Below are positions 8,734 through 18,550 of a stretch of DNA of 64,000 bases, in pieces. The DNA is from JABWBH01 sp964526695 (GTDB taxonomy: Bacteria; Planctomycetota; Phycisphaerae; UBA1845): NCBI GenBank assembly GCA_964526695.1, contig CAZGJA010000144.1:1-64000 (forward strand), written 5' to 3'. A program made the translations under genes and the position numbers. A model generated the notes under the pieces. It was not told where the DNA came from. It saw only the letters and a program-made list of their open reading frames with translations, and searched no databases. Every line of letters starts with the position of its first letter. Within the stretch, counting starts at the first letter, position 1.

Positions 8734-9663
8734 CTACCGGCAACGCTTGCAGTTGCCCGGCGGGACCTCGCAGCCGACGAGGTCAGCAATGACCTTGCAG
8801 GCAGCGCCGTTGCTGCAGGCATTGAAGCCCTTCAGACGCGTACGGCAATCCGCACCGCCGTTCGGGCATTCGTTCGTGCAGACCAGGTCGCCCCGGACGT
8901 ACGGGCAATCCGCGCACACCGCGCCGCACAGATTGGCCATGTTCTTGACCTTGTTCACCTGATAGATGCACTTAGGCTTCGGCTCACCCTGCTTGCCGAG
9001 GACCGCGATGCCGGGGCAATATGGTGCACCGAACATCGTGGTGTTGGTCACCGCGCACGGGATGCCGAAGAAGTCAGACTGGAAATAGCCCTCCCTGTTG
9101 CCGTCGCACGGCACGGTCAGGATAAAGCTCTGACCATTCTCGCCCACGACGCGCGTGCCGAAGTAGTACCCGCCCGGCGGGAGCACCACATCGCCGATCG
9201 GCATGTAGTATTCAAGCACAGGGCGACCGAACAGGGTCTGGTTCAGGTCGGTTTGCTGGGTGCTGAAGTTGCCATTGGCGACGTCAGCAACGTCTCCGGC
9301 GCATCCGGTTTCAACCAGTGCGGCCGTCCAGATCGCGTAGTCGCCGTTCCCCTGCGACACCTGGAGACTGTCGTCCACGGTGACCCACTTGAAGGCCTGA
9401 ATCGTGGTTTCAACGTCGAACTCGCAATACGACATGTCCCAGGCGGACAGGCCGAGGCTGACCCAGCGCTCCGCGGCCAGACCGTTCACGCCGTCAAACG
9501 CCAGACTGCCGCAGAGCAGATCTTCCGGGTCCATCGGCGGACGATTGACGACCGGGTTCATCACGACACCGCTCGGATTCAGGTTCGTGACGATCAAGTC
9601 ATCAGCGATGACCGGCACGGCCACCAGGGCCAAGGCGGTCAAACCTACTAACCAATTTCTCAT
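8734..9663 (-). CDS. Secreted Cys-rich protein of unknown function
   Basis: A 309-residue protein with a clean signal peptide (MRNWLVGLTALALVAVPVIADD, cleavage after VIA). The middle 170 residues look like a beta-rich extracellular domain. The last 80 residues hold about 15 Cys, including CGAVCADCPY and CTNECPNGG, and end in CKRCR, which suggests a disulfide-stabilised or metal-binding tail. The start at 9663 is chosen because GAGGAGG lies 7 bases upstream and the signal peptide begins there. No family was recognised. It is monocistronic, with a hairpin terminator downstream. Confidence 0.75.
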   Translation of the reverse strand: MRNWLVGLTALALVAVPVIADDLIVTNLNPSGVVMNPVVNRPPMDPEDLLCGSLAFDGVNGLAAERWVSLGLSAWDMSYCEFDVETTIQAFKWVTVDDSLQVSQGNGDYAIWTAALVETGCAGDVADVANGNFSTQQTDLNQTLFGRPVLEYYMPIGDVVLPPGGYYFGTRVVGENGQSFILTVPCDGNREGYFQSDFFGIPCAVTNTTMFGAPYCPGIAVLGKQGEPKPKCIYQVNKVKNMANLCGAVCADCPYVRGDLVCTNECPNGGADCRTRLKGFNACSNGAACKVIADLVGCEVPPGNCKRCR

Positions 9664-10127
9664 GGCAACCTCCTCAAAAAAAAACGAAGAACCAAAAACG
9701 ACGAACAACCGATTGGATCTGAGTTTGTGAAGGGGAAGGACGGCGCAGACCAAGCGCGATCGCTCAACTCTGAATCCCCCCTCCTCTCCTGCTTCCCGGA
9801 TCAGCGCGGGGCTTTGGCCCCCGTGACGCTCATCCCTCAAGCTAGTGTCATACCCTATCTGGGCTTGGCCGGCATGTCAACAAGTTTTCCCTCGAAATGC
9901 GTGTCGCCGGTTGCCTTTTTTCCGATAAGCTCGCAAAATTATTCGTCCCATATTCAACAGGCGATTTCCCTATCTCATGGACCACTCTGGCGTCATTCAA
10001 TGCAAGATCAGCAAGGACAATAGGTTACGAGAAGCCGTCGAAGGCGTGGGCAGCCCAGCGGACCCTCCGGCCACCTGCTTCTCGCCTGCGCATCGTGCGT
10101 CGTCGGCGAAGGCTCTATAATCCCCGC
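9664..10127. other. 464-bp divergent intergenic region
   Basis: It lies between the start of the Cys-rich protein gene (minus strand) and dapF (plus strand) and must hold both promoters. A stretch richer in A+T at about 9930-9985 is the likeliest promoter zone, but no motif can be defended. No gene or repeat is seen. Confidence 0.5.
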
Positions 10128-10982
10128 ATGAGGTTCACGAAGATGCATGGGCTGGGCAACGACTACGTGTACGTGGACCTGTTTACCCAGCGAGTCGAGA
10201 ACGCCGGCAGGCTCTCCACGGCCATCTCCGACCGCTACACGGGCGTCGGCTCGGACGGGCTGATCCTGATCGCGCCTTCGCGGACCTGCGACGTTCGCAT
10301 GGAGATGTACAACTCGGACGGCTCGCGCGCGCAGATGTGCGGCAACGGCATCCGCTGCGTGGCCAAGTACGCCGTCGAGCACGGGCTGGCGGGCGGTCCG
10401 GAGTTGACGATCGAGACCGACGCGGGAGTGAAGCGGGCGCAGTGTCGCCTCGAGCGCGGGCGCGTGGTCGCCGTGCGCATCGACATGGGCGAGCCGGGGC
10501 TGGCGCCCGCCGCGCTGCCATGCACGCTGCCGGGCGAACGCGTCGTCAATCACCCCGTCGAAATCGGCGGACAAGCTTACCGCATCACGTGCGTGTCGAT
10601 GGGCAATCCGCACGTGGTCGTCTTCGTTGAGAATCCAGCGGACATCGACCTTTCCTTTATCGGTCCGCGATTCGAGCACGCGCCGATCTTCCCGCAGCGC
10701 ACCAACACGCATTTCGTCCGCGTGGACTCACCGGCGCACGTGAGGATGCGCACGTGGGAGCGAGGCGCCGGCGCGACGCAGGCGTGCGGAACGGGCGCGT
10801 GCGCGGTGGCGGTGGCTTCGAGCCTGAACGGATTGACGCGCCGCGCGATCACGGCCACGCTCCCCGGCGGAGATCTGGAATTGGAGTGGGCGGACGACGG
10901 GCGCGTGTACATGACGGGACCGGCGGTCGAGGTGTTCAGCGGCGACTGGCCCGACGATGGCGCGGGTCCGGCGGCGCCATGA
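10128..10982 (+). CDS. dapF: Diaminopimelate epimerase
   Basis: Converts LL-diaminopimelate to the meso form in the lysine and peptidoglycan precursor pathway, in the cytosol. It has 284 residues, the normal length. The N-terminus MRFTKMHGLGNDYVYVD is diagnostic. The first catalytic Cys is in MCGNGIRC (about residue 67) and the second in ACGTGACAV (about 222), the two-base mechanism of the family. The ATG at 10128 is fixed by this conserved N-terminus. The stop codon overlaps a possible ATG of the following lipoprotein gene (ATGA at 10979-10982). Confidence 0.95.
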   Translation: MRFTKMHGLGNDYVYVDLFTQRVENAGRLSTAISDRYTGVGSDGLILIAPSRTCDVRMEMYNSDGSRAQMCGNGIRCVAKYAVEHGLAGGPELTIETDAGVKRAQCRLERGRVVAVRIDMGEPGLAPAALPCTLPGERVVNHPVEIGGQAYRITCVSMGNPHVVVFVENPADIDLSFIGPRFEHAPIFPQRTNTHFVRVDSPAHVRMRTWERGAGATQACGTGACAVAVASSLNGLTRRAITATLPGGDLELEWADDGRVYMTGPAVEVFSGDWPDDGAGPAAP

Positions 10983-11053
10983 AGCTCCTGCCCTCCGGTG
11001 GATCGTCCCTCGACTTCGGCTCCTGTTTCATTGGACTTGCGGAGCGTTTCCTC

Positions 11054-11956
11054 ATGCGTGAGCTTTCGGCGAAGGGTCAAGCCAGCGCCCGATCATCCGT
11101 CCACGTCGCTGCCCGGCGCCTCGCCGCGTTTTCGCATCCGGTCCCGCCCGCCCGGCGGCGCATGGCGATTTGGGCGCTGGCGGCGCTGTCCGCGACGCTG
11201 TGCGGCGGGTGCATGTCGCTGGGCGGCTGGGTCAACGACTACGCTGTCGCGGAGCAGCGACAGAAGGACACGGGGATGCCCATCCTCGTGTTCTACAAGA
11301 ATCACCTCGATCCCGTCTCAGGCAGGATGCACAAGATGCTGCGTGAAGGCGCGATCGACGCGGCGACCTCGAAGAAGCAGATGGTGCGGTGCGTGCTCGT
11401 GACGGACTACGACCCGGATCGCGCGTTCGTCGCGCAGTACGGCGTGGACCGCGCGCCGGCGCTGACCATCATCCACCCGGACGGCACCTATCACTCGCAC
11501 GTCGGACCCATGCAGGAAAGCGACGCGCTCGCTTTCATCGAAAACGCCAAGCCTCCCGGCCAGACGCCGACGGTCAACCCCTACATCCCCCGGCCCATCG
11601 ACACCCACTGGCTCAACAACCTGGAAGCGGCCACGCAGGAGGCGGCGAAGACCGGCAAGCCGGTGCTCATCGTGTTCAAGTGGTGGGTGGGTCGCGACGA
11701 CTGGAGAATCAGCGAGTATTTCGATGCGCCCGAAGTGAATCGGCTCGTGGCGGGATGGGTCTTCTGCCGGATGGACCGCGACTTCGCGCCCACGCGGCGG
11801 CACATGGCCTCGTTCGGACTGCGACAGACTCCCGCCGTGGTCATCCTCCATCCGGATGGGACGTATCATTCTCTCGAAGGACTCGTATCGCTCGACGATT
11901 TCGTTCGCTTTCTGCAGAGCGCCAAGCCGCCGGGCAAACCGCGATCGACGGGATGA
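11054..11956 (+). CDS. Thioredoxin-fold lipoprotein with two domains
   Basis: A lipoprotein: the segment from residue 37 reads MAIWALAALSATLCGGC, a signal with an LCGGC lipobox. Two thioredoxin-like halves follow (PILVFYKN... and PVLIVFKWW...). Each ends with a cis-Pro region (RAPALTIIHPDGTYHS and QTPAVVILHPDGTYHS) and AKPPG, so the gene is an internal duplication. Neither half has a CxxC motif, so it is unlikely to be a classical disulfide reductase. Possible starts are 10979 (overlapping the dapF stop), 11054 (GGAG 9 bases upstream, chosen) and 11162 (the signal itself). Confidence 0.7.
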   Translation: MRELSAKGQASARSSVHVAARRLAAFSHPVPPARRRMAIWALAALSATLCGGCMSLGGWVNDYAVAEQRQKDTGMPILVFYKNHLDPVSGRMHKMLREGAIDAATSKKQMVRCVLVTDYDPDRAFVAQYGVDRAPALTIIHPDGTYHSHVGPMQESDALAFIENAKPPGQTPTVNPYIPRPIDTHWLNNLEAATQEAAKTGKPVLIVFKWWVGRDDWRISEYFDAPEVNRLVAGWVFCRMDRDFAPTRRHMASFGLRQTPAVVILHPDGTYHSLEGLVSLDDFVRFLQSAKPPGKPRSTG

Positions 11957-11989
11957 GGCGCTACTGAGGACGCGGCAACCCTCCCCCGG

Positions 11990-12072
11990 CCCCTCCCTGG
12001 GAGGGAGGGGAGTGAATGCGCCCCTCCCTGGGAGGGAGGGGAGTGAATGCGCCCCTCCCTGGGAGGGGGGAC
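11990..12072. repeat. 31-bp tandem palindromic repeat, 2.7 units
   Basis: Units start at 11990, 12021 and 12052. Each contains the palindrome CCCTCCCTGGGAGGG, then AGGGGAGTGAATGCG in the complete units. A single related copy is at about 14388-14423. It fills the gap between the lipoprotein gene and the phosphatidyltransferase gene. Confidence 0.8.
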
Positions 12073-12108
12073 GCGAGCGGCCTCATTCAATACCGGAGGT
12101 GTAGGCCG

Positions 12109-12729
12109 ATGATGGAATGGCTCAACTGGCCCAACCGCATCTCCATCGCCCGCATCCTGCTCATCCCCGCGTGGGTCATCCTGCTCTTAAACCTCAACGA
12201 GGGCTGGCCGCCGGCGCGTCACGCGGCGCTGGGGCTTTACGTCGTGATGGCGCTCAGCGACGCGCTCGACGGCTTTCTCGCGCGGAGGTGGCATCAGGAG
12301 TCGGCGCTGGGGCGCTTCCTCGATCCGCTGGCGGACAAGCTGCTGACGTCCTGCTCAGTGGTGATCCTCGCGCTGGATTCGACCAGCGTGCCCGGCGCGC
12401 GGCTGCCGAGCTGGGTTCCCGTCATCGCCCTAGGCAAGGACGTGCTCACCGTGATGGGATTTCTTGTGGTGTATCTGGCGACGCAGCAGACCGTCATCCG
12501 CCCGCGCATTTCGGGAAAAGCCTGCACGATGATACAATCCATCAGCGTGGCCGCGACGCTGACCGTGCCCGATCTGCCGGACGGCGGCTGGACGCTGGTG
12601 CGGGCGATGTGGATCGTTGCCAGCGCCGTGGCGGTGGCCGCGTGGCTGGATTACATGGGCGTGGGATTCCGGTTCGTGTCCGAGTGGCAGGCGAAGCAGT
12701 CGCCGCCACCGGCGACACCGGGGGCTTGA
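12109..12729 (+). CDS. pgsA: CDP-alcohol phosphatidyltransferase (PgsA type)
   Basis: A membrane enzyme that transfers the phosphatidyl group from CDP-diacylglycerol to an alcohol; the length (206 aa) and the start MMEWLNWPNRISIARILLIP fit phosphatidylglycerophosphate synthase. The signature D-x2-D-G-x2-A-R-x8-G-x3-D-x3-D is complete (SDALDGFLAR, then GRFLDPLADK). Several hydrophobic segments follow. GGAGGT stands 8 bases before the ATG at 12109. It ends 12 bases before ribBA and is probably cotranscribed with it. A different alcohol substrate cannot be excluded. Confidence 0.8.
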   Translation: MMEWLNWPNRISIARILLIPAWVILLLNLNEGWPPARHAALGLYVVMALSDALDGFLARRWHQESALGRFLDPLADKLLTSCSVVILALDSTSVPGARLPSWVPVIALGKDVLTVMGFLVVYLATQQTVIRPRISGKACTMIQSISVAATLTVPDLPDGGWTLVRAMWIVASAVAVAAWLDYMGVGFRFVSEWQAKQSPPPATPGA

Positions 12730-12741
12730 AGACAGGCACAC

Positions 12742-13986
<1,245 letters not shown>

Positions 13987-14630
13987 GCGTGCCGCCCGCT
14001 TTGGGGCAGGCTCTCCGCCCATGTGTGGCAGGTGCTCCACCTGCGTGTGGCACCAGTTTTCCAACCGGGGGATGTAGCACAGGTTTGCAACCTGTGCCGT
14101 TGGAGGGCTCTGCACCCAAGTGTGGCACCGGTTTTCCAACCGGTGTGTGTAGCACGGGTTTCCAACCTGTGCCGTCGCCAGAGGATGTGTTGAAATCCTG
14201 GGCGCTGCGCCGGAAGAGCCCCTGTCATCTCATTCAGGCTTTCTCACTATTCGGATTGCCATTCCCAACGCGCGGTGCTTGAGGCGCGTTTATCGGAGTA
14301 CCGTGTTCGCCCAGCAAAACGGTGCACAACTTCCCATCTTTGAGAAGCCGGACTCCCGAAGCGCGGAATACCCCAACGAAAGAACCCTCCCCCGGCCCCT
14401 CCCTTTCAGGGAGGGGAGTGAAGCCACGCCCTTCGCTCAGTGCTGCATCGATCGGAACCAAGCGGGGCATCCGCCGGCACTGTGTGATGGACCAAGCTGT
14501 CTCGCATGGCATGAATCGTGCAACCCGTTTGCGACGCCCGCGTCGGTGACGGTGCCGGGCGCATGTCTTGACGTTGTTTCTTGCGCACCGGGCCGGGTCC
14601 GTTTTTTTGAGGCGGGCAGGGAGGTGTGTC
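13987..14630. repeat. 644-bp intergenic cluster of dispersed palindromes
   Basis: No gene. Small palindromes follow one another: GCAGGTGCTCCACCTGC near 14025, GCACAGGTTTGCAACCTGTGC at 14077-14097, CACCGGTTTTCCAACCGGTG at 14126-14145, and a mismatched copy of the GCAC type at 14152-14172, each linked by GTGTGGCA or GTGTAGCA. A CCCTCCCTTTCAGGGAGGGG repeat lies at about 14395-14415, related to the array at 11990-12072. Weaker copies of the GCAC type recur near 32317-32370. Confidence 0.7.
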
Positions 14631-15611
14631 ATGTCACGCAACGCCCGCGCCGTATCCCGCCGCCGGGGGTTTACGCTCATCGAGCTGCTGGTGGTCATCG
14701 CCATCATTGCGCTGCTCATCTCGATCCTGCTGCCGTCGCTGAAAAACGCGCGCGAGCAGGCCAAGCTCGCCAAATGCCGCGCCAACGTGCGCGCCATCAG
14801 CCAGACCTTCGCCATGTACTTCGATCAGGAGAAGTTCTTCCCGGTGAATTTCTCGGATACGAATGGCGACGGAACCCCTGATGGTTGGTGCACCTGGTCG
14901 TGGGGTGGATGGGGGGGGCGGAATCGAGATTACTGGAGGACCTACAATGACGGGGTCTTCTACTATCCGACTGAGAAGCGGCCGCTTTCGGTGTACATCG
15001 CCGGCGGCCCGTCGTCGCTGACGCCGGAGAGTCCCGGACCCGACGGAGCGTGGGGTACGCCGGATGACCAGACCGCGCCCATGGAGCTGTTCGAATGTCC
15101 TTCGGACTTCGGCAGCGCTCAGGGCGAGTTCTGGGACAACAACACGGAGCATCAACGCGGCGAGGTTACGGCCTACGACGATGTGGGCACGAGCTACCAG
15201 CTTTCATTCCTCTGGTGGTACCAGACGTATGGCGCCGGTTCCTGGCTGAAGCGATTCGATATCGGCCAGCGCATCTGGAACAACATGACGCTGCGAGATT
15301 CCAGCCGGTTCTTGATCCTCTACGAAGACCCCGCGGACCGAGCCTTCCACGACGGCGACAGGCGTCGACCGTATGGCCCGCCGGGAACTCAACTATGGGG
15401 TTTCCACGGAAAGTTCTCCTATCACGTAGGCGGATTCATGGACGGGCATGCGGATTATCTGTCGATGGACACGCGGTGCTTCAAGGGCACGGACTGGACG
15501 ACGGTGGACGAGTGGTATCGCGGCTTCAAGGGGAACATGGATTGGGCGTACGACTGCGGCCACCAGCAACACTTGGACTCCGGGCTTTCACCTCATAAAT
15601 CGAGAGGGTAG
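14631..15611 (+). CDS. Prepilin-type (type II secretion pseudopilin-like) protein
   Basis: A 326-residue protein with a class III signal: a basic leader MSRNARAVSRRRG, then FTLIELLVVIAIIALLISILLPSL with the invariant Glu at +5. It is cleaved after Gly by prepilin peptidase and methylated. The rest is a large extracytoplasmic domain with ACRAN-like spacing after the helix and an HVGGFMDGHADYLS motif near the end, typical of the abundant planctomycete pseudopilin-like proteins. GGGAGGTG precedes the ATG. Its role (pilus, secretion or surface structure) is not known. A second, frameshifted member lies at 61561-62357. Confidence 0.85.
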   Translation: MSRNARAVSRRRGFTLIELLVVIAIIALLISILLPSLKNAREQAKLAKCRANVRAISQTFAMYFDQEKFFPVNFSDTNGDGTPDGWCTWSWGGWGGRNRDYWRTYNDGVFYYPTEKRPLSVYIAGGPSSLTPESPGPDGAWGTPDDQTAPMELFECPSDFGSAQGEFWDNNTEHQRGEVTAYDDVGTSYQLSFLWWYQTYGAGSWLKRFDIGQRIWNNMTLRDSSRFLILYEDPADRAFHDGDRRRPYGPPGTQLWGFHGKFSYHVGGFMDGHADYLSMDTRCFKGTDWTTVDEWYRGFKGNMDWAYDCGHQQHLDSGLSPHKSRG

Positions 15612-15779
15612 GAGTTCGCGAAGAGCTCGTGAAGCTGAACTTTGAGTCGCCTGGCGCTGCGGAACCAAGGTCGGTGCGCAGGCAGAATCGTGCCGCTGGC
15701 GATCGAGCCGAGCCCAGCGCGGGTGAGGCCTCACGCATTATCGACCGCCGAATGGGCCGAAGTTGACGGAGGTGCGAAC

Positions 15780-16184
15780 ATGTCAGGATCCATTACCAAG
15801 AACCTTGTGGCGACGGTGATTCTCGTTGCGGCCGTGGGCGGAATCCTCTGGCGCTGGTCCAGTTCCGCGGAGGAGCGACTCCCACCGGCATCGCCGGAGA
15901 GCAAGACGGTTTGGGTGTGCGAAAAGTGCAACGACACGCGGGAACTGACCGCGCGTGAACTCAGTGATGCGAAGCAGAAGGCCCGCATCAGCCAGAGCAG
16001 CGCGGGCAAAGGCGCCGTCACCTCCACGCGAGAAACGTGCATTCTGTGCCCGAAGTGCAACGAGAACACCATGGTCCGCGGCGTCAAGTGCACGCAGTGC
16101 GGCAGAGGCTTGCTCGATAGCGAATCCAACCTCTGCGCCGACTGCACCAAAGCCGCCAAGGGCAAGCCCGCTCCGCGCGGTTGA
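15780..16184 (+). CDS. Small membrane-anchored zinc-ribbon protein
   Basis: A 134-residue protein with one N-terminal membrane helix (about 9-25) and then a soluble region with five CxxC-type pairs: CEKCND, CILCPKC, CTQCGRG and CADCTK. These are likely zinc ribbons. The region between the first and second pairs is helical and Lys-rich. GGAGGTG precedes the ATG at 15780. No family was recognised; such proteins are common next to pseudopilin genes in this kind of genome, but a joint function is only a guess. Confidence 0.7.
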   Translation: MSGSITKNLVATVILVAAVGGILWRWSSSAEERLPPASPESKTVWVCEKCNDTRELTARELSDAKQKARISQSSAGKGAVTSTRETCILCPKCNENTMVRGVKCTQCGRGLLDSESNLCADCTKAAKGKPAPRG

Positions 16185-16401
16185 AGGCGGCAGCCCGGCG
16201 CGTCCGTTCACTTCCCACGGCCGGTCAGCATGACGCCCGTGGGAGGTGGACTTCGCCCTTGCCGACCGTTGGCATGATCCCCGCAGCCGATCCGCGCGGC
16301 GGCCCGTCGGCGCAGCCCACGTAAGACAACGCGGGCCGGCTCCAATCCCCGAAAGACCTCGCCGATGGATGACCAGGCAGCGCTTGCACGGGGTTTCAAC
16401 T

Positions 16402-16780
16402 TCAGCTTCGCGCGCGGGGGCCGGCGGATCGAGGTCGTTCCCGGAACACGGCACGTCCGATCCCGCCGTCCCCGGCCTCGCCCTCGATGGGCACGGCCCG
16501 CTCATCGATGTACTGCGCCCCAATGACGAACCGCCGCGCGAGCGAGCCATCGGAATGATGATCCGCGAGTTCCACCTGGCCATCATGGTAGAACCGCAGG
16601 CCGCTCGTGTGCGAATCGCCGCAGCACTCGGTCACGTCAATCTGCGACTTCGCGCGCCTGCGCCGCCCCATGCTCACGCGGAGTACCGCGAGAGCATGCC
16701 ACCCGACTGCGAGAGCACGCCACACGTTCGCGGCACTCCGCCACTGCGCCTGATACGGCGCGCGGGCTGCGTCCATGGCC
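16402..16780 (-). pseudogene. Possible RHS/YD-repeat gene fragment
   Basis: The minus-strand frame contains LRFYHDGQVELADHHSDG followed by SLARRFVIGAQYIDERAV, which resembles the YD-repeat to RHS-core transition of RHS proteins (YYYDGQ..., FVYG-x-YIDE). The flanking sequence in the same frame is not RHS-like, and there is no signal, start region or C-terminal toxin. It is best read as a decayed fragment in the 653-bp gap before hen1; the rest of that gap shows nothing recognisable. Confidence 0.35.
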
Positions 16781-16837
16781 CTTCGGCTCCAGTCGGCTGA
16801 CCGTCGCTTGCCGCCGAGTTCGGGTATCATCGGCCCC

Positions 16838-18505
16838 GTGATCCTCACAATCACCACAACCCACGCGCCCGCCACCGATCTCGGCTTCCTCCTCCACAAG
16901 CATCCGGGAAAGGTGCAGGCCTTCCCGCTCTCCTTCGGCCAGGTGCACGTCTTCTATCCCGAGGCGAGCGGTGAACGCTGCACGGCCGCGCTGATGCTCG
17001 ACGTGGATCCCGTCGCCCTCGTGCGCCGCCGCGGCGGACCGGCGGGCGAGGCCTTCTCGCTGCAGCAATATGTCAACGACAGACCGTACGTCGCCTCGTC
17101 GATGATGGCGGTGGCCATCGCGCAGGTCTTCGGCACCGCGCTCGCCGGCCACTGCAAATCGCACCCCGAACTGGCGACCACGCCGATCCCGCTCACCGCC
17201 CGCATCGCGGCCATCCCCTGCAGGGGCGCCATTCCCCCCTCCCCGCGGGAGGGGGCAGGGGGAGGGCTTTCCGCCGAACCAACCTCGCAACACTACGACC
17301 CATCAGCGCCGCCTCTTCCCCACTCCCCACGGGAGGGGGCAGGGGGAGGGCTTTCCGCCGAACCCTCGCTGCATCTCGAATCCGCCCAAGCCGCCGATCC
17401 TGCGACGTTCGAGCCCCCCACCCTCCTCGCGCGCCTCTTCGAGCCGCTGGGCTACACCGTGCGCGTCACGCGCCACGCCCTCGACGATCGCTTCCCCGAC
17501 TGGGGCGCGTCCTCCATCCACACCGTCGAGCTCGCGGCCACCAAGACCCTGACCGACCTGCTCAGCCACCTCTACGTGCTCATCCCGGTGCTGGACAACG
17601 AGAAGCACTACTGGGTCGGCGACGAGGAGGTGGACAAGCTCCTGCGCCACGGCGAAGGCTGGCTCGCCTCGCACCCCCTGCGCGACCTCATCGCCCGCCG
17701 CTACCTCAAGCACCGCCGCAACCTCGCCGACGAGGCCATCGACCAACTCCGCGCCGACGAGGCCATCGCACGCCTTCGCGAGCAGGACGGCGAAACCGAG
17801 GCAGCCGTAAGCGCCGACGCCCCCGACGACCCGCGCGAGGCCGCCACGGAGGAATCGCTCAGCCTGCACGAGCAGCGCCACGGCGTGATCCTCTCCGTGC
17901 TGGCGGCGCGCGGCGCCAGGCGCGTCATCGATCTCGGCTGCGGCGAAGGAAGGCTCCTGCGCGAGCTCCTCAAGCACATGCAGTTCGAGAAGATCACGGG
18001 CATGGACGTGTCGCACCGCAGCCTGGAAATCGCCGCGGACCGCCTCCGCCTCGACCGCCTGCCGCCGACGCAGCGCCAGCGCATCGAGCTCCTGCACGGC
18101 TCGCTGATGTACCGCGACAAACGGCTGGAGCGCGGCGGCGCGCTCGCAGGCGAGAGCGGCTTCGACGCGGCCGTGCTGTGCGAGGTGATCGAGCACCTCG
18201 ACGAGCCGCGCCTCTCGGCGATGGAGCGCGTCGTCTTCGAGTTCGCCAGGCCACCGCTCGTCATCGTCACCACGCCGAACGCCGAGTATAACGTCCTGTG
18301 GCAGCGCCTCCCGGCCGGCGCGATGCGCCACCGCGACCACCGGTTTGAGTGGACGCGCGAGCAGTTTCAGGCGTGGGCCCGGGGCGTGGCGCAGCGATTC
18401 GGATACGAGGTCAGCTTCCTGCCGGTGGGAACGGAAGATGCGAGCGTCGGTGCGCCGACGCAGATGGGGCTATTTGCACTCGACGACCGGGCGCTGCCCT
18501 CCTAA
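16838..18505 (+). CDS. hen1: RNA 3'-terminal ribose 2'-O-methyltransferase Hen1
   Basis: Partner of Pnkp in bacterial RNA repair: it methylates the 2'-OH at the 3' end of the broken RNA before ligation, so that the repaired RNA resists a second cut. The N-terminal Hen1 domain (LTITTTHAPATDLGFLLHKHP at the start) also activates the Pnkp ligase. The methyltransferase half has motif I VIDLGCGEG (about 363) and the metal-site EVIEHL (about 449). The start is GTG at 16838, fixed by the conserved N-terminus. The length is 555 aa, about 90 more than usual, because a repeat-derived segment (about residues 132-177) is inserted in frame inside the N-terminal domain. pnkp follows 1.8 kb downstream, beyond an inserted gene pair. 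Confidence 0.92.
   Translation: MILTITTTHAPATDLGFLLHKHPGKVQAFPLSFGQVHVFYPEASGERCTAALMLDVDPVALVRRRGGPAGEAFSLQQYVNDRPYVASSMMAVAIAQVFGTALAGHCKSHPELATTPIPLTARIAAIPCRGAIPPSPREGAGGGLSAEPTSQHYDPSAPPLPHSPREGAGGGLSAEPSLHLESAQAADPATFEPPTLLARLFEPLGYTVRVTRHALDDRFPDWGASSIHTVELAATKTLTDLLSHLYVLIPVLDNEKHYWVGDEEVDKLLRHGEGWLASHPLRDLIARRYLKHRRNLADEAIDQLRADEAIARLREQDGETEAAVSADAPDDPREAATEESLSLHEQRHGVILSVLAARGARRVIDLGCGEGRLLRELLKHMQFEKITGMDVSHRSLEIAADRLRLDRLPPTQRQRIELLHGSLMYRDKRLERGGALAGESGFDAAVLCEVIEHLDEPRLSAMERVVFEFARPPLVIVTTPNAEYNVLWQRLPAGAMRHRDHRFEWTREQFQAWARGVAQRFGYEVSFLPVGTEDASVGAPTQMGLFALDDRALPS
17231..17373. repeat. Palindrome-rich repeat in frame inside hen1, two units
   Basis: Two units, each with CCCCGCGGGAGGGG or CCCCACGGGAGGGG followed by CAGGGGGAGGGCTTTCC and GCCGAACC, are separated by about 60 bases. 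They translate twice as SPREGAGGGLSAEP without a stop. The units match no Hen1 sequence element I know and look like dispersed DNA captured by the gene. Confidence 0.75.
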
Positions 18506-18550
18506 GCTGTAAGCGGGACCATCGAGGCACGCGCCGACGTTGATTCAGAA

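Noticed and set aside
11990..12072. Tandem repeats as a CRISPR array
   Set aside because: Units are contiguous palindromes without unique spacers, and no cas gene is near.
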